Source: Oscillospiraceae bacterium (GTDB lineage Bacteria; Bacillota; Clostridia; Oscillospirales; Ruminococcaceae). From it: a stretch of 64,000 bases of DNA. The notes below the pieces were generated by a model. The model was not told where the DNA came from, searched no databases, and worked only from the letters and a program-made list of their open reading frames with translations. Shown one piece after another: positions 7,711-16,337 of this stretch. The position numbers and the translations under genes are program-made. The stretch covers positions 62,001-126,000 of the forward strand of contig JAIKWY010000044.1 in NCBI GenBank assembly GCA_024684395.1. The letters are read 5' to 3'. The stretch's first letter is position 1. Each line of letters starts with the position of its first letter.

Positions 7711-9759
7711 TTACCGTTTCTTGGCAGCCGCCGCAGCATTTTCATACTGGATCTGCTGCGCATTGATCGCAGCCTTGCCGGTCGCCGGGATGCAGTGGAC
7801 GAATGTGCCGTCCGACTGTCCGATACGTGCCTTGGTATTGTCCGACATGCAGAGCTGTACCAGCGAGACCGCCTGCTCCCGCAGATGCTCGTCATAGAGC
7901 GGCGCTGCGACCTCGACACGATGTACGGTATTGCGGGTCATGAAGTCTGCCGAGCTGATGAACACACGCCGCCGCTCCTTCGTACCGAAGATATAGATGC
8001 GGCTGTGTTCGAGGTAGCGTCCCACGATGCTCACGATGCGCACATTCTCCGTGTACCCCGGAACGCCCGGTTTCAGACAGCAGATGCCACGCACCGCCAT
8101 CTCGACCTTGACACCCGCCTGCGATGCCTCCACGATCTTGTCCATGAGCCCCTTGTCGCTGATGGAGTTGACCTTGGCAGCAAAGTATGCCTCCTCGCCG
8201 TTCTTGGCACGGATGATCTCCTCTTCGAGCATGGCGAGCAGCTTGCTGCGCATACAGAGCGGCGCCACGAGCAGCGCATTGGTATGCTCAAGCAGGCTGT
8301 CTGTCGAGAGTGCATCGAACACATGCCGTGCATCCTCCGCAATGTCCGGATTCGACGTCATCAGGCAGAGATCGGTATAGATACGTGCGGTCTTCTCGTT
8401 GTAGTTGCCGGTGCCGACCTGCACGAAATTCTGCACGCCGTTTTCCGTCCGGCGGGAGATGAGCAGGAGCTTGGAATGCACCTTCATGTTGTGCGGTCCG
8501 TAGATGACCGTGCAGCCGGCGTCGATCAGACGCTTTGCCCAGCGGATGTTGTTCTCCTCATCAAAGCGGGCACGGAGCTCCACGAGGACGAGCACGTCCT
8601 TGCCGTTGTCCGCCGCCTGACAGAGTGCATCCACCACACGGGAATTTGTCGCCACACGATAGAGCGTGATCTTGATGGACGCCACATCCGGGTCGAGCGC
8701 CGCTTCATCGAGCAGACGCAGGAAGGGCGAGATGGACTCGTAAGGATAGGACAGCAGAATGTCCCGCTCGGCGATCTGCGTCATCATGGACTTGCGGGCA
8801 GAGATGTCCCGGCGGTTCTGGGGCTTCTGCGGCGGATAGCGCAGCTCCGGCGTATCATTGAACTCCTGGAGCTTGTAGACAAAGCTCAGATCGAGCGGCG
8901 CTTCCTCGAAGAAGAGCTGCTTCTTTTTCAGGCAGAGCTTCCCGAGCAGAAACTCCATGACCTCGGGGGAAAGGCTGCTGTTCATCTGCAAGCGCACCGC
9001 CTGCCGCTTGCTGCGCTTGTGGATGAGCTCCTCCATCACATCGCAGAAATCCGTCCCCTCGTCCGGCGCATGGCCGCCGTAGGTGATGAGACCGCTGCGG
9101 GTGACACGCATCACAGCCGCTTCGAGGACTTTATGTCCCTTGAACGCCTGTGTCGCAAAGTGCAGGATTAGGTCTTCGAGCAGCACGAACCTGCCGGTGC
9201 GTCCGAGCCGGATGACACGGAGCGCATGGCTGCTGATGGGGATGATGCCGAGCTTCACGCCGGACTTGGCAGCAAGCTGTACCACGATGTACAGCGACTT
9301 GTTTTTCAGGAAGGGGAACGGCTGTCCCTTGTCGATGACGATGGGCGAGAGCAAGGGCTTGACCTCCATCTTGAAATACTGTTCAAGGTAGGTCTGCTCC
9401 TCCGGCGTCGCATCGTTGAAGGTCACATGCTCGATGCCATAGGCACGCAGCTGCTCCATCGTCCGGAAATAGGCTCTGTCCTTGCGGGGCAGGAGCGCCG
9501 AGATCTCCTCGAGCATGGCATTGAGCTGCTCCTTGGGCTTCATGCCGGAGCGGGAGTCCTTTTTCTTGGGCTCATGCTCCATGCGGTCGATCATCGCACC
9601 GACACGCACCTGCACGAATTCATCCAGATTGCTCTGGTAGATGGCAGAGAAGCTGAGCTGTTCGAGCAGGGGATTGTTGGGATCCTCCGCCTCCTCGAGG
9701 ACACGGACATTGAAGCCGATCCAGGAGAGCTCACGGTTCATATAATAGGGCTGTATCAT
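7711..9759 (-). CDS. ppk1: Polyphosphate kinase 1
   Basis: Makes long-chain polyphosphate from ATP (reversible), 682 residues, the normal PPK1 length. The N-terminal domain has RELSWIGFNVRVLEEAED and SNLDEFVQVRVGA, family signatures; the two phospholipase-D-like C-terminal domains include HSKLLLISRR (catalytic histidine region), NYNEKTARIYTDLCLMTSN and the VRGICCLKPG segment. The start ATG 9759 follows GGAGGCGTTTAC; an upstream in-frame ATG at 9858 would lie before the promoter. Transcribed from its own promoter, followed closely by the permease gene. Confidence 0.96.
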   Translation of the reverse strand: MIQPYYMNRELSWIGFNVRVLEEAEDPNNPLLEQLSFSAIYQSNLDEFVQVRVGAMIDRMEHEPKKKDSRSGMKPKEQLNAMLEEISALLPRKDRAYFRTMEQLRAYGIEHVTFNDATPEEQTYLEQYFKMEVKPLLSPIVIDKGQPFPFLKNKSLYIVVQLAAKSGVKLGIIPISSHALRVIRLGRTGRFVLLEDLILHFATQAFKGHKVLEAAVMRVTRSGLITYGGHAPDEGTDFCDVMEELIHKRSKRQAVRLQMNSSLSPEVMEFLLGKLCLKKKQLFFEEAPLDLSFVYKLQEFNDTPELRYPPQKPQNRRDISARKSMMTQIAERDILLSYPYESISPFLRLLDEAALDPDVASIKITLYRVATNSRVVDALCQAADNGKDVLVLVELRARFDEENNIRWAKRLIDAGCTVIYGPHNMKVHSKLLLISRRTENGVQNFVQVGTGNYNEKTARIYTDLCLMTSNPDIAEDARHVFDALSTDSLLEHTNALLVAPLCMRSKLLAMLEEEIIRAKNGEEAYFAAKVNSISDKGLMDKIVEASQAGVKVEMAVRGICCLKPGVPGYTENVRIVSIVGRYLEHSRIYIFGTKERRRVFISSADFMTRNTVHRVEVAAPLYDEHLREQAVSLVQLCMSDNTKARIGQSDGTFVHCIPATGKAAINAQQIQYENAAAAAKKR

Positions 9760-9795
9760 GTAAACGCCTCCGTTCGTTAGGGTATTCGTAATATT

Positions 9796-9824
9796 ATTAT
9801 AACACAGATTTTCGTAAAATGGAA
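9796..9824 (-). promoter_or_regulatory. Promoter for ppk1
   Basis: Minus strand TG-T-TATAAT (extended -10 at 9796-9801) with a weak -35 (TTCCAT, 9819-9824) 17 bp upstream. The extended -10 compensates for the poor -35. Confidence 0.65.
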
Positions 9825-9854
9825 TAGGTTTTCCTAATTTTTTGAAAAAAGAGG

Positions 9855-9890
9855 ACAAAAAACCTTCCCCGCAGCATTTGCAGGGAAGGT
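9855..9890 (-). terminator. Terminator after the 101-residue membrane protein gene
   Basis: Minus strand stem ACCTTCCC / GGGAAGGT around 9862-9890 directly followed by TTTTTT (9857-9862). It ends transcription just before the ppk1 promoter. Confidence 0.85.
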
Positions 9891-9896
9891 CGTCTG

Positions 9897-10202
9897 TTAT
9901 CTGAAAGAATGCCTGTCATTCGTCACCCGTTCCAGCTCCTCCTGCCAGTTCTCACTACGCATGGCGGCGGCGAAGGGCTCGAAGCCGGGGTCGTCGTTCT
10001 GCTCGACGGTATGCTTCACCATGATCTGCATCAGCAGCGACCACAGCACGGCGATCACCGCCACGCCGATGCCGATGACCAGGCACGGCCGGTACCAGAT
10101 GCCGACGATGCACAGCACCGCCGAAAGCCCCAGCAGCGGCAGCTTTGCTGCTAAGTTCAGCAGAAATCCGCCCCAGAAGAGCTGCGGATGATACTGGTTC
10201 AT
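9897..10202 (-). CDS. Small two-span membrane protein
   Basis: Unrecognised 101-residue protein. Two adjacent hydrophobic helices (about 8-33 and 39-63) are joined by a short loop with WYRPC, and a hydrophilic, acidic C-terminal tail of about 35 residues follows. AAGGGGG lies about 8 nt before the ATG. It is 21 bp downstream of the vWA gene in the same direction and ends at a strong terminator, so the two probably form a bicistronic operon. I cannot assign a function. Confidence 0.7.
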   Translation of the reverse strand: MNQYHPQLFWGGFLLNLAAKLPLLGLSAVLCIVGIWYRPCLVIGIGVAVIAVLWSLLMQIMVKHTVEQNDDPGFEPFAAAMRSENWQEELERVTNDRHSFR

Positions 10203-10223
10203 AAGAATGCCCCCTTTGCGCAG

Positions 10224-11171
10224 TTACAAACTCAGATGTCGTTTCAGGTCGTCCGCCGATGCAAGGTCGATGGTCTGCGGTGCGCCGCCTGCTAATTTGC
10301 GGAGCTGTAGGCTCCTGTCGGTCTTGCCGATCTTCAAGATGCCGAATTTCCGGCTGTCCGCCAGATACACATGTATTTTTTGCATCTCCGGCGTGTCCTC
10401 CTCCTGCAAGGTGCAGCCGGGGAGGTTTTCCTGCAAGATGTTCCGGAGCTGCTCCACAGGATCAGCTGCGCCGTCCACCGGGATGCCGCACGCTCTGCAT
10501 GCAGCGAGCCATTCGGCATATTCCGTCAGCAGCATGTCATACAGCGTCCGGTCGTCGATGTCCGTCAGCGACTGGATCCTGACAAAATTGGCATTGTCCA
10601 CCGTGCGCCCGCTCAGGTCATCGAGCTTCTGCAAGAACTCGAAATGCTCGAAGCCGATGCCCACGAATTTCCAGAAGAGATTGTACGCCGAAGCCTCCGT
10701 CAGCGCCCGCTTGGCGGCGGCTTTGTCGGAGTTGTTCCCGTCCGTGATGAAGATGACAAAGGTCGGGATCTCCGCCGGTTCCTCGGCCACATAGCGCTGC
10801 ATCAGCGCCTGCATGACCGGCGCATAGCAGGTGCCGCCGAAGTGCTCATTCTTCTCTAAAATGACCCGCGGCACATAATCCTTGATGCTGTCACAGGTGA
10901 CGGGCTCGAGCTCTTTATAAAAGGAATCGAACCAGTAGAACTCCAGCTCGGCATTGTCGTCAAAATGCATGGCGACCGGGAAAATGCGCTCCAACACGTC
11001 CTGCACCGTGCCGTTCCGGTAAAGCGCCCGCATGGAGCCGGAATGGTCGAGCACGAACACGACCCTTGCGTTCTGCACGGAGATCCGGCGGCTTTTCGCC
11101 ACTTCGGTCACGATCTCCTTCCGCAGGGAGATCTTGGCATGCAGTGCGGGATCCTTTATTAAATTCGGCAT
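10224..11171 (-). CDS. TerF-like von Willebrand factor A domain protein
   Basis: Cytoplasmic 315-residue protein with a vWA domain. The metal-ion-dependent adhesion site is intact: DHSGSMRALY (DxSxS), a Thr in FGGTCYAPV and the Asp in FITDGNNSD. The spacing and the YRNGTVQDVLERIFPVAMHFDD segment fit the vWA group seen in TerF/TerY tellurium-resistance-type proteins. No TerC/TerD genes lie nearby, so a stress role is only inferred. A C-terminal region (about 235-315) is unassigned. ATG 11171 has AAAGGAG upstream; the upstream in-frame ATG at 11234 would overlap the promoter. Divergent from cysK. Confidence 0.85.
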   Translation of the reverse strand: MPNLIKDPALHAKISLRKEIVTEVAKSRRISVQNARVVFVLDHSGSMRALYRNGTVQDVLERIFPVAMHFDDNAELEFYWFDSFYKELEPVTCDSIKDYVPRVILEKNEHFGGTCYAPVMQALMQRYVAEEPAEIPTFVIFITDGNNSDKAAAKRALTEASAYNLFWKFVGIGFEHFEFLQKLDDLSGRTVDNANFVRIQSLTDIDDRTLYDMLLTEYAEWLAACRACGIPVDGAADPVEQLRNILQENLPGCTLQEEDTPEMQKIHVYLADSRKFGILKIGKTDRSLQLRKLAGGAPQTIDLASADDLKRHLSL

Positions 11172-11195
11172 AACAGACTCCTTTCTGTCAATCGC

Positions 11196-11207
11196 TTGAC
11201 ATGTCAA
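11196..11207. promoter_or_regulatory. 12-bp palindrome in the vWA gene leader
   Basis: TTGACATGTCAA is a perfect 12-bp inverted repeat located between the vWA promoter (-10 at 11225) and its ribosome binding site, about 12-24 nt after the expected transcription start. It could be an operator. No regulator gene is adjacent, and the site is short enough that chance cannot be excluded. Confidence 0.3.
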
Positions 11208-11224
11208 AATCGGGTCTTTTTTCA

Positions 11225-11253
11225 ATTTTACCACATCATGCAGAAAATGTCAA
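11225..11253 (-). promoter_or_regulatory. Promoter for the vWA operon
   Basis: Minus strand TTGACA (11248-11253), 17-bp spacer, TAAAAT (11225-11230) preceded by TGG. Confidence 0.8.
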
Positions 11254-11286
11254 TGTGTTTTTGTGCAATTTTGAGAAAACTTCTGC

Positions 11287-11315
11287 TTGACAAAGTTGGA
11301 AAACTATGCTATACT
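11287..11315 (+). promoter_or_regulatory. Promoter for cysK
   Basis: TTGACA (11287-11292), 17-bp spacer, TATACT (11310-11315) with an extended TGC. The leader to the cysK ATG is about 75 nt and AT-rich; it holds no clear riboswitch. A CymR/Rrf2-type operator would be expected by analogy but I cannot define one. Confidence 0.85.
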
Positions 11316-11395
11316 ATAAACATACAAAGCAGATAGGTGTTAAGTATATAGTAGGAGATGAGCACCTGTCTTTGATTCTGAAAGGAGTTTTTATC

Positions 11396-12325
11396 ATGGG
11401 AAAGGTAGTTACAAGTTTTACAGATCTGATCGGCGGCACCCCGCTGCTGGAACTCAAGCATCTTGAAGAAGCAAACGGTTTACAGGCAACTCTGCTCGGC
11501 AAGCTCGAGTACTTCAACCCGGCAGGCTCCGTCAAGGACAGGATCGCCAAGGCAATGATCGAGGATGCCGAGGCAAAGGGTCTGCTGAAAGAGGGCAGCG
11601 TCATCATCGAGCCGACCTCCGGCAACACGGGTATCGGTCTGGCAGCTGTTTCCGCAGCAAGAGGCTATCGCCTGATCATCACCATGCCCGAGACGATGAG
11701 CGTGGAGCGCCGCAACCTGATGAAGGCATACGGCGCAGAGCTCGTCCTGACCGAGGGTGCCAAGGGCATGAAGGGTGCGATTGCCAAGGCTGAGGAGCTG
11801 GCAAAGGAGATCCCGAACAGCTTCATCCCGTCCCAGTTCACGAACCCGGCAAACCCGGCAGTTCACGAGGCGACCACCGGCGTGGAGATCTGGAATGATA
11901 CAGACGGCAAGGTGGATATTTTCGTAGCAGGCGTCGGCACCGGCGGCACGCTGTCCGGCGTAGGTGCGTACCTCAAGAGCCAGAACCCGGATGTGAAGAT
12001 CGTCGCTGTTGAGCCGAAGAGCTCCCCTGTCCTGTCCGAGGGCGTAGCCGGTCCGCACAAGATCCAGGGCATCGGCGCAGGCTTCGTGCCGGATACGCTG
12101 AACACGGATATTTATGACGAGGTCATCACCGTGGAGAATGAGGATGCCTTCGAGACCGGCAGAAGCATCGCCAGAAGCGAAGGCGTACTGGTCGGCATTT
12201 CCTCCGGTGCGGCAGCATTTGCAGCCATCCAGCTTGCAAAGCGCCCGGAGAACAAGGGCAAGACCATCGTTGCCCTCCTCCCCGACACCGGCGAGCGCTA
12301 CCTGTCTACTCCGATGTTTGAGTGA
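11396..12325 (+). CDS. cysK: Cysteine synthase A (O-acetylserine sulfhydrylase)
   Basis: PLP enzyme making L-cysteine from O-acetylserine and sulfide; 309 residues, the usual length. The PLP lysine is in [11 protein letters not shown], the asparagine loop is [12 protein letters not shown], the phosphate-binding loop is [10 protein letters not shown], and the C-terminal SSGAA matches CysK. ATG 11396 is preceded by AAAGGAG; an in-frame ATG at 11306 lies inside the promoter, so it is not the start. No cysE is adjacent. A strong hairpin follows the gene. Confidence 0.97.
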   Translation: MGKVVTSFTDLIGGTPLLELKHLEEANGLQATLLGKLEYFNPAGSVKDRIAKAMIEDAEAKGLLKEGSVIIEPTSGNTGIGLAAVSAARGYRLIITMPETMSVERRNLMKAYGAELVLTEGAKGMKGAIAKAEELAKEIPNSFIPSQFTNPANPAVHEATTGVEIWNDTDGKVDIFVAGVGTGGTLSGVGAYLKSQNPDVKIVAVEPKSSPVLSEGVAGPHKIQGIGAGFVPDTLNTDIYDEVITVENEDAFETGRSIARSEGVLVGISSGAAAFAAIQLAKRPENKGKTIVALLPDTGERYLSTPMFE

Positions 12326-12353
12326 TTGAAACACAAACTGTCTGATATGCACA

Positions 12354-12390
12354 GATCCCCCTCCGCAGGAGTTTTCTGCGGAGGGGGATC
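12354..12390. terminator. Hairpin between convergent cysK and rnr
   Basis: A 15-bp perfect stem (GATCCCCCTCCGCAG and its complement) around a 7-nt loop lies between two converging genes. The T runs on either side are poor (GTTTATT on plus), so it may act as a bidirectional terminator or as a block to antisense transcription. Confidence 0.7.
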
Positions 12391-12392
12391 GT

Positions 12393-14591
12393 TTATTCAT
12401 CATCATTCGCCATCACAAAATCGATCTGTCCCGCACTGATATCCGCTCGTGCGCAGATGACCTCGATGGGCATACCAAGGCGGTATTCTCTGCCGCTGAG
12501 GGTGTCCCTGATGTACCAGCCTTCCTCGGCTTCATACTCGCCCTCGGGCATGTCACGGATATGCAGCAGACCTTCCGCCATGTTCTCCAGTGTGACATAG
12601 ACACCGAAGTCCGTCACGCTCGTGATGACGCCGCTGAACGTCTCGCCGACATGCGCCTTCATGTACTCCGCCGCATAGCAGTCATCCGCTTCCCGCTCGA
12701 TGCGGATGGCACGGAGCTCCGTCTCGGAGGACTGCAACGCCGCCTGCTCCACGAATTTGCCATAGCGCTTGCCCATCCATTCCGCACTGCCGCCCGCTAA
12801 GAGATCGCTCAGGATCCGATGCACCACAAGGTCGGGATAGCGCCGGATCGGGGAGGTGAAATGCGCATAGTCCCGCAGCGCCAGCCCGAAATGTCCGAGC
12901 GGCTCCTCGCTGTAGCGTGCCTTTGCCATCGAACGCAGCGTCAGGGAATTGATGACCGGGAACCAGACCTCCTCCCGGCAGTCATTGAGCAGCTGCTGGA
13001 TGTCCTTGGGCTGTGCTTCATGGAAGGTCGGGGGCGTGCCGCCGAGCCGTGCAAGCATCTCCTTGAGCTTTTCGATGCGCTCCGGCGAGGGCTGCTCATG
13101 CACACGGTACACAAGCGGGATCTGCGCTTCTCTGGCGCATTTTGCCGCCGCCTCATTGGCAGCGAGCATACATGCCTCGATGATGCGCTCGCTCTTCCCC
13201 CGCTCAATGGGCGCCAGCCCTGTGCAATGCCCGTTTTCATCGAGCAGAAGCGCTGCTTCGGTGCTTTCGAGCTCCGGTGCGCCACGCAGCTCCCGCAGGC
13301 GTTCGAGCCGGTCGGTCAGCTTGTCGAGCGTTTGCAGCATGGCTGTGACCGGGGCATATTTCTCTGCAATTTCCGGCGATGCGCTCCCGTCCAGGATGGC
13401 ATTGCACTCGGAATACACGCCCCGCACCGCCGAGCAGATGACGGATTTGTGGAACTTCGCCGAGAGCAGGTCGCCCTGCGGGGAAAGCTCCATGATACAG
13501 GAGATCGTCAACCGGTCCTCTCCGCCGTTCAGCGAACAGATGCCGTTGGAAAGCGCCGACGGCAGCATCGGGATGACCTTATCGGCATAGTAGATGCTCG
13601 TCCCCCGCTGGAATGCCTCCTTGTCGAGGGCTGTGCCATATCTCACATAGTGCGATACATCGGCGATATGTACCCCGAGGGTGAAGCTCCCGTCCGGATG
13701 CTCGGTCACGGAAACGGCATCGTCCATATCCTTGGAAGCCGCACCGTCGATGGTGAAGATGCACTCGCCCCGCAGGTCGAGGCGGTCTGCAAGGTCGAAG
13801 TCCGTGATGCCCGCATCTGCGAGCTTTTTGGCTTCGGTCAGCACCTCCTCCGGGAACTTCACAGGGATATCCTCGGCGGCGATGCGGGCTGCCATGCAGT
13901 TTTCGGCATTCTCGGCACTGCCATAGTTCACCAGCACCATGACCCGATGGTCGGCATGGCGGTCGCCACGGCTCGTGAGCAGGCAGAGCACTTTGTCACC
14001 GATGCCATAGGGCTCACTCGCCCGGTAGTCGATGTGCAGGCAGATATTCATGGTATCCGGCAGCAGGCAGAGCCCCTCCTCGGTCGGCACGATGGTACCG
14101 GAGAGCTGTACATCCGGCTGTGCATCGAGGATGGTGGCGACCTCCGCTTCCGGAGAACGGTCATCCCGCTGGGGCAGCGGCCGTGCGAGGACCTTGTCAC
14201 CGGGCATGGCTCCGAGGAGGAATTTCCCCGGAACGAAGTGCTCGGTGCCCGTCTCGTCCTTGATGAAGCCGTAGCCGGCGGAGAGCCGTGACACGGTGGC
14301 TTCAAAGCAGTTTTCCCGGCTGCTCAGCGTGTAGGACTCGCCTTTTTTCAGGATGATGCCCTCCCGGATGAGCTTTTCGAGCGCCGCATGAAATGCCGAG
14401 GGCGAACGCTTGGCACGGCACTTGACAGCAAGTGTCCCGTGCTGCATCCGCTTGTCGGTCGCCTGCTGCAAAAACAGGCGGATCTTGCGCTCATAATCCG
14501 CCGTCACAGCGGGATCGGCGGGGTGTTTCGGATGCTCCACAACAGGCGTCTGGGGCTTCCGGCGGTTATGTTTTGCGTTATGTCTTGCCAT
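12393..14591 (-). CDS. rnr: Ribonuclease R (3'-5' exoribonuclease)
   Basis: RNB-family processive exonuclease of 732 residues. Order: basic N-terminus (MARHNAKHNRRKPQ) and winged-helix-like region, cold-shock domains (YGFIKDETGTEHFVPG), RNB catalytic domain with TIDGAASKDMDDAVSV (metal-binding aspartates) and HIADVSHYVR, then a C-terminal S1 domain (GVITSVTDFGVYVTLENM). The usual basic tail after S1 is almost absent. ATG 14591 has AAGGAGGTACAA upstream; the longer in-frame start at 14696 overlaps the secG terminator. The order secG-rnr is common in Firmicutes, although smpB, often next, is not here. Confidence 0.97.
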   Translation of the reverse strand: MARHNAKHNRRKPQTPVVEHPKHPADPAVTADYERKIRLFLQQATDKRMQHGTLAVKCRAKRSPSAFHAALEKLIREGIILKKGESYTLSSRENCFEATVSRLSAGYGFIKDETGTEHFVPGKFLLGAMPGDKVLARPLPQRDDRSPEAEVATILDAQPDVQLSGTIVPTEEGLCLLPDTMNICLHIDYRASEPYGIGDKVLCLLTSRGDRHADHRVMVLVNYGSAENAENCMAARIAAEDIPVKFPEEVLTEAKKLADAGITDFDLADRLDLRGECIFTIDGAASKDMDDAVSVTEHPDGSFTLGVHIADVSHYVRYGTALDKEAFQRGTSIYYADKVIPMLPSALSNGICSLNGGEDRLTISCIMELSPQGDLLSAKFHKSVICSAVRGVYSECNAILDGSASPEIAEKYAPVTAMLQTLDKLTDRLERLRELRGAPELESTEAALLLDENGHCTGLAPIERGKSERIIEACMLAANEAAAKCAREAQIPLVYRVHEQPSPERIEKLKEMLARLGGTPPTFHEAQPKDIQQLLNDCREEVWFPVINSLTLRSMAKARYSEEPLGHFGLALRDYAHFTSPIRRYPDLVVHRILSDLLAGGSAEWMGKRYGKFVEQAALQSSETELRAIRIEREADDCYAAEYMKAHVGETFSGVITSVTDFGVYVTLENMAEGLLHIRDMPEGEYEAEEGWYIRDTLSGREYRLGMPIEVICARADISAGQIDFVMANDDE

Positions 14592-14634
14592 TTGTACCTC
14601 CTTATAGATCGGGTGGGTCAAGGGGACGGATACA

Positions 14635-14648
14635 GTGCGGGCACGCAC
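14635..14648. repeat. GTGCG/CGCAC palindrome (repeat end module)
   Basis: A 14-bp inverted repeat GTGCGGGCACGCAC directly after the T run of the secG terminator. Near-identical palindromes mark the ends of the modular repeats at 24245-24258, 28172-28185 and 28408-28421. Here it stands alone, as if it were a remnant or minimal copy. Confidence 0.6.
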
Positions 14649-14682
14649 AAAAAGAACCCCCGGGCATATCCAAGCTCGGGGG
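14649..14682 (-). terminator. Terminator of secG
   Basis: Minus strand stem CCCCCGAGC / GCCCGGGGG followed by TTCTTTTT (14649-14656). It separates secG from rnr, so rnr may be expressed partly by readthrough. Confidence 0.8.
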
Positions 14683-14702
14683 CGTATCTTGCTCATGCGA
14701 AA

Positions 14703-14984
14703 TTACTCTGCGGTGGACTCGAACAGTGTCATGATGTACGGCACCACGATGTTCATGCAGAAGATCACGACAAATGCCAGAATGCCAAGGATCCGGGTCA
14801 GCTTCGCCAGGGCTGCTTCTCTGGTGTTGCCCTCGTTCTGACCGTAGAAGGACTCATTGAAGCCGCCGCCGAGAGCGGAAGTCATGCTGTCCTGTCCCTT
14901 GTTGTCCTGCATCAGGCAAAGCACGATGATGAGCAGTGCCAGCAGAAGAACAACTGCACCGCAGATGATCTCATAAATTTCCAT
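14703..14984 (-). CDS. secG: Preprotein translocase subunit SecG
   Basis: Small accessory subunit of the SecYEG channel in the plasma membrane. 93 residues with two membrane helices (about 7-27 and 65-88) joined by a polar loop, and the family signatures LLALLIIVLCLMQDNKGQ and LGGG after the first helix. GGAGCG precedes the ATG. It has its own strong promoter and terminator and lies just before rnr, the usual Firmicutes order. Confidence 0.95.
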   Translation of the reverse strand: MEIYEIICGAVVLLLALLIIVLCLMQDNKGQDSMTSALGGGFNESFYGQNEGNTREAALAKLTRILGILAFVVIFCMNIVVPYIMTLFESTAE

Positions 14985-15025
14985 ATCGTTACGCTCCTTA
15001 CTTTTGGATAAAATTACACGATAAC

Positions 15026-15054
15026 ATTATAGCATAGTTGCGGCAGTTTGTCAA
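15026..15054 (-). promoter_or_regulatory. Promoter for secG
   Basis: Minus strand TTGACA (15049-15054), 17-bp spacer, extended TGC-TATAAT (15026-15031). Essentially consensus. Confidence 0.88.
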
Positions 15055-15076
15055 GGGGTTTCCCTCATTTTTTCAG

Positions 15077-15104
15077 AAAAAGCCCCTGTCCGGAGACAGG
15101 GGCT
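15077..15104 (-). terminator. Terminator of the 104-residue membrane protein gene
   Basis: Minus strand perfect stem AGCCCCTGTC-TCCG-GACAGGGGCT followed by TTTTT. Confidence 0.88.
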
Positions 15105-15127
15105 CTCAGGGATACGATCTTGTACGA

Positions 15128-15442
15128 TCACTCAGCTGCTTCCTCAACAGCGTCCTTGACACCCTCAACGGCGTCGCCGAATGCATCTGCAACGTCTGCT
15201 GCCTTGTCAGCTACAGTGTCAGCAAAGTCCTCAGCTGCATCCTTGACCTCATCTACGATGTCCTCGTCAACAAAGTTGCACTGCTCACCGCAAGCGATAT
15301 CATCCATAAAGTCATCATCATCAAACTCGGTGCTGTCGAAACGCATCTTGCGCTTGCTGTTCTGCTTCTGCAGGATGAAGAATACGGCTGCGGCTGTTGC
15401 CAGGGCAGTAGCTGCGATGATCGCAATTGTTTTCCAGTTCAT
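15128..15442 (-). CDS. Acidic signal-anchored protein (YtxH-like)
   Basis: A 104-residue protein with one N-terminal membrane helix (about 4-24), a short basic stop (KQNSKRKMR), an acidic DDDDFMDD stretch and a C-terminal region of heptad-like alanine/aspartate helix (VKDAAEDFADTVADKAADVADAFGDAVEGVKDAVEEAAE area). This plan resembles YtxH-type general-stress proteins, but the resemblance may only be compositional. Single-gene unit with its own promoter and terminator. Confidence 0.65.
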   Translation of the reverse strand: MNWKTIAIIAATALATAAAVFFILQKQNSKRKMRFDSTEFDDDDFMDDIACGEQCNFVDEDIVDEVKDAAEDFADTVADKAADVADAFGDAVEGVKDAVEEAAE

Positions 15443-15537
15443 AGTGTGTTCCTCTTTTCTCCGCAGATCATTTGAAAAAGCACGCCGCCGCGCTGCTGCG
15501 GACAGAAATTTCAGCGGCTTATGCTTTACATGATAGT

Positions 15538-15566
15538 ATTATACCACATTTCATCATTCATTTCAA
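15538..15566 (-). promoter_or_regulatory. Promoter for the acidic membrane protein gene
   Basis: Minus strand TTGAAA (15561-15566), 17-bp spacer, extended TGG-TATAAT (15538-15543). Confidence 0.82.
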
Positions 15567-15604
15567 CACTTTTTTGAAAAAAATTTTTGTATTTTTGTCG
15601 GTTG

Positions 15605-16327
15605 CTATAAATTACCCGTCAGATACATCAAAATCGACAATGCTGCCGTCGGTGCGGTCTCACAGCGCAGGATCCGGCTGCCCAGCCAGACACGGGAAAG
15701 CCCCGCTGCAACGGCGTCGGCAGCTTCCTCCTCGGAAATGCCGCCCTCGCTCCCGATGAACAGTCCGATGGTCTTCGCCCCCTCCAGCGGCACTTCACCG
15801 AAGCGCACGCCGCCTTCCTCCTCGTAGAGCATCACGGTGCGATCCTCCTGCTGCATGGCGGAGAGCGCCTCCTTCCAGCTCAGGAGCGGTGCGACCTCCG
15901 GGATGATGCCACGCCCGGACTGCTTTGCCGCCGAATGGGCGATCTTTTGCAGGCGCTGGCGCTTCTTCTCAAATTCCGCTTTGGTCGGTCTTGCCACACA
16001 GCGAGCCGTCAGCACCGGAACGATCCGGTAAACGCCCAGCTCTGTGGCTTTCTGGACGATCTCGGCGAGCTTGTCCTGCTTGGGGACAGCCTGGTAGAGC
16101 GTCACCCGGACAGTGGGCTCTGCCGCACACGGGGCGATGTGCTCCGGGCGCAGATAGACCTCGCTCTCCGTGATGCGGACGATCTCGCAGTCGTAGTCGA
16201 TGCCCTCGGCGCAGACGGTCAGCCGCTCGCCCGGGCGCATCCGCAAAGAACGCCCGATGTGACGGGCATCCTCACCGGTGATGACGATCTCGTGCTCGTC
16301 ACCGTGTTCCGTAAAAAATCTCGGCAT
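15605..16327 (-). CDS. rsmE: 16S rRNA (uracil1498-N3)-methyltransferase RsmE
   Basis: SPOUT-class methyltransferase of 240 residues acting on 16S rRNA. The N-terminal PUA-like part begins MPRFF and has HIGRSLRM; the trefoil-knot domain has QAVPKQDKLAEIVQKATELGV, then SARQSGR-like SAAKQSGRG, and the SAM-binding FIGSEGGISEEE and LGSRILRCETAPTAAL motifs. The ATG follows AAGGAGCCCGCC. It lies 10 bp after the lipoprotein gene and is probably co-transcribed with it. prmA, the usual partner, is not adjacent. Confidence 0.96.
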   Translation of the reverse strand: MPRFFTEHGDEHEIVITGEDARHIGRSLRMRPGERLTVCAEGIDYDCEIVRITESEVYLRPEHIAPCAAEPTVRVTLYQAVPKQDKLAEIVQKATELGVYRIVPVLTARCVARPTKAEFEKKRQRLQKIAHSAAKQSGRGIIPEVAPLLSWKEALSAMQQEDRTVMLYEEEGGVRFGEVPLEGAKTIGLFIGSEGGISEEEAADAVAAGLSRVWLGSRILRCETAPTAALSILMYLTGNL

Positions 16328-16337
16328 GGCGGGCTCC

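Noticed and set aside
10224..11171. Complete tellurium-resistance (ter) operon
   Set aside because: Only one vWA protein is present; TerC, TerD, TerB or TerZ homologues are absent from the window.
11316..11395. CymR/Rrf2 or T-box control of cysK
   Set aside because: The leader is AT-rich with partial matches but neither a convincing inverted operator nor a T-box (AGGGTGGNACCGCG-like) sequence is present.
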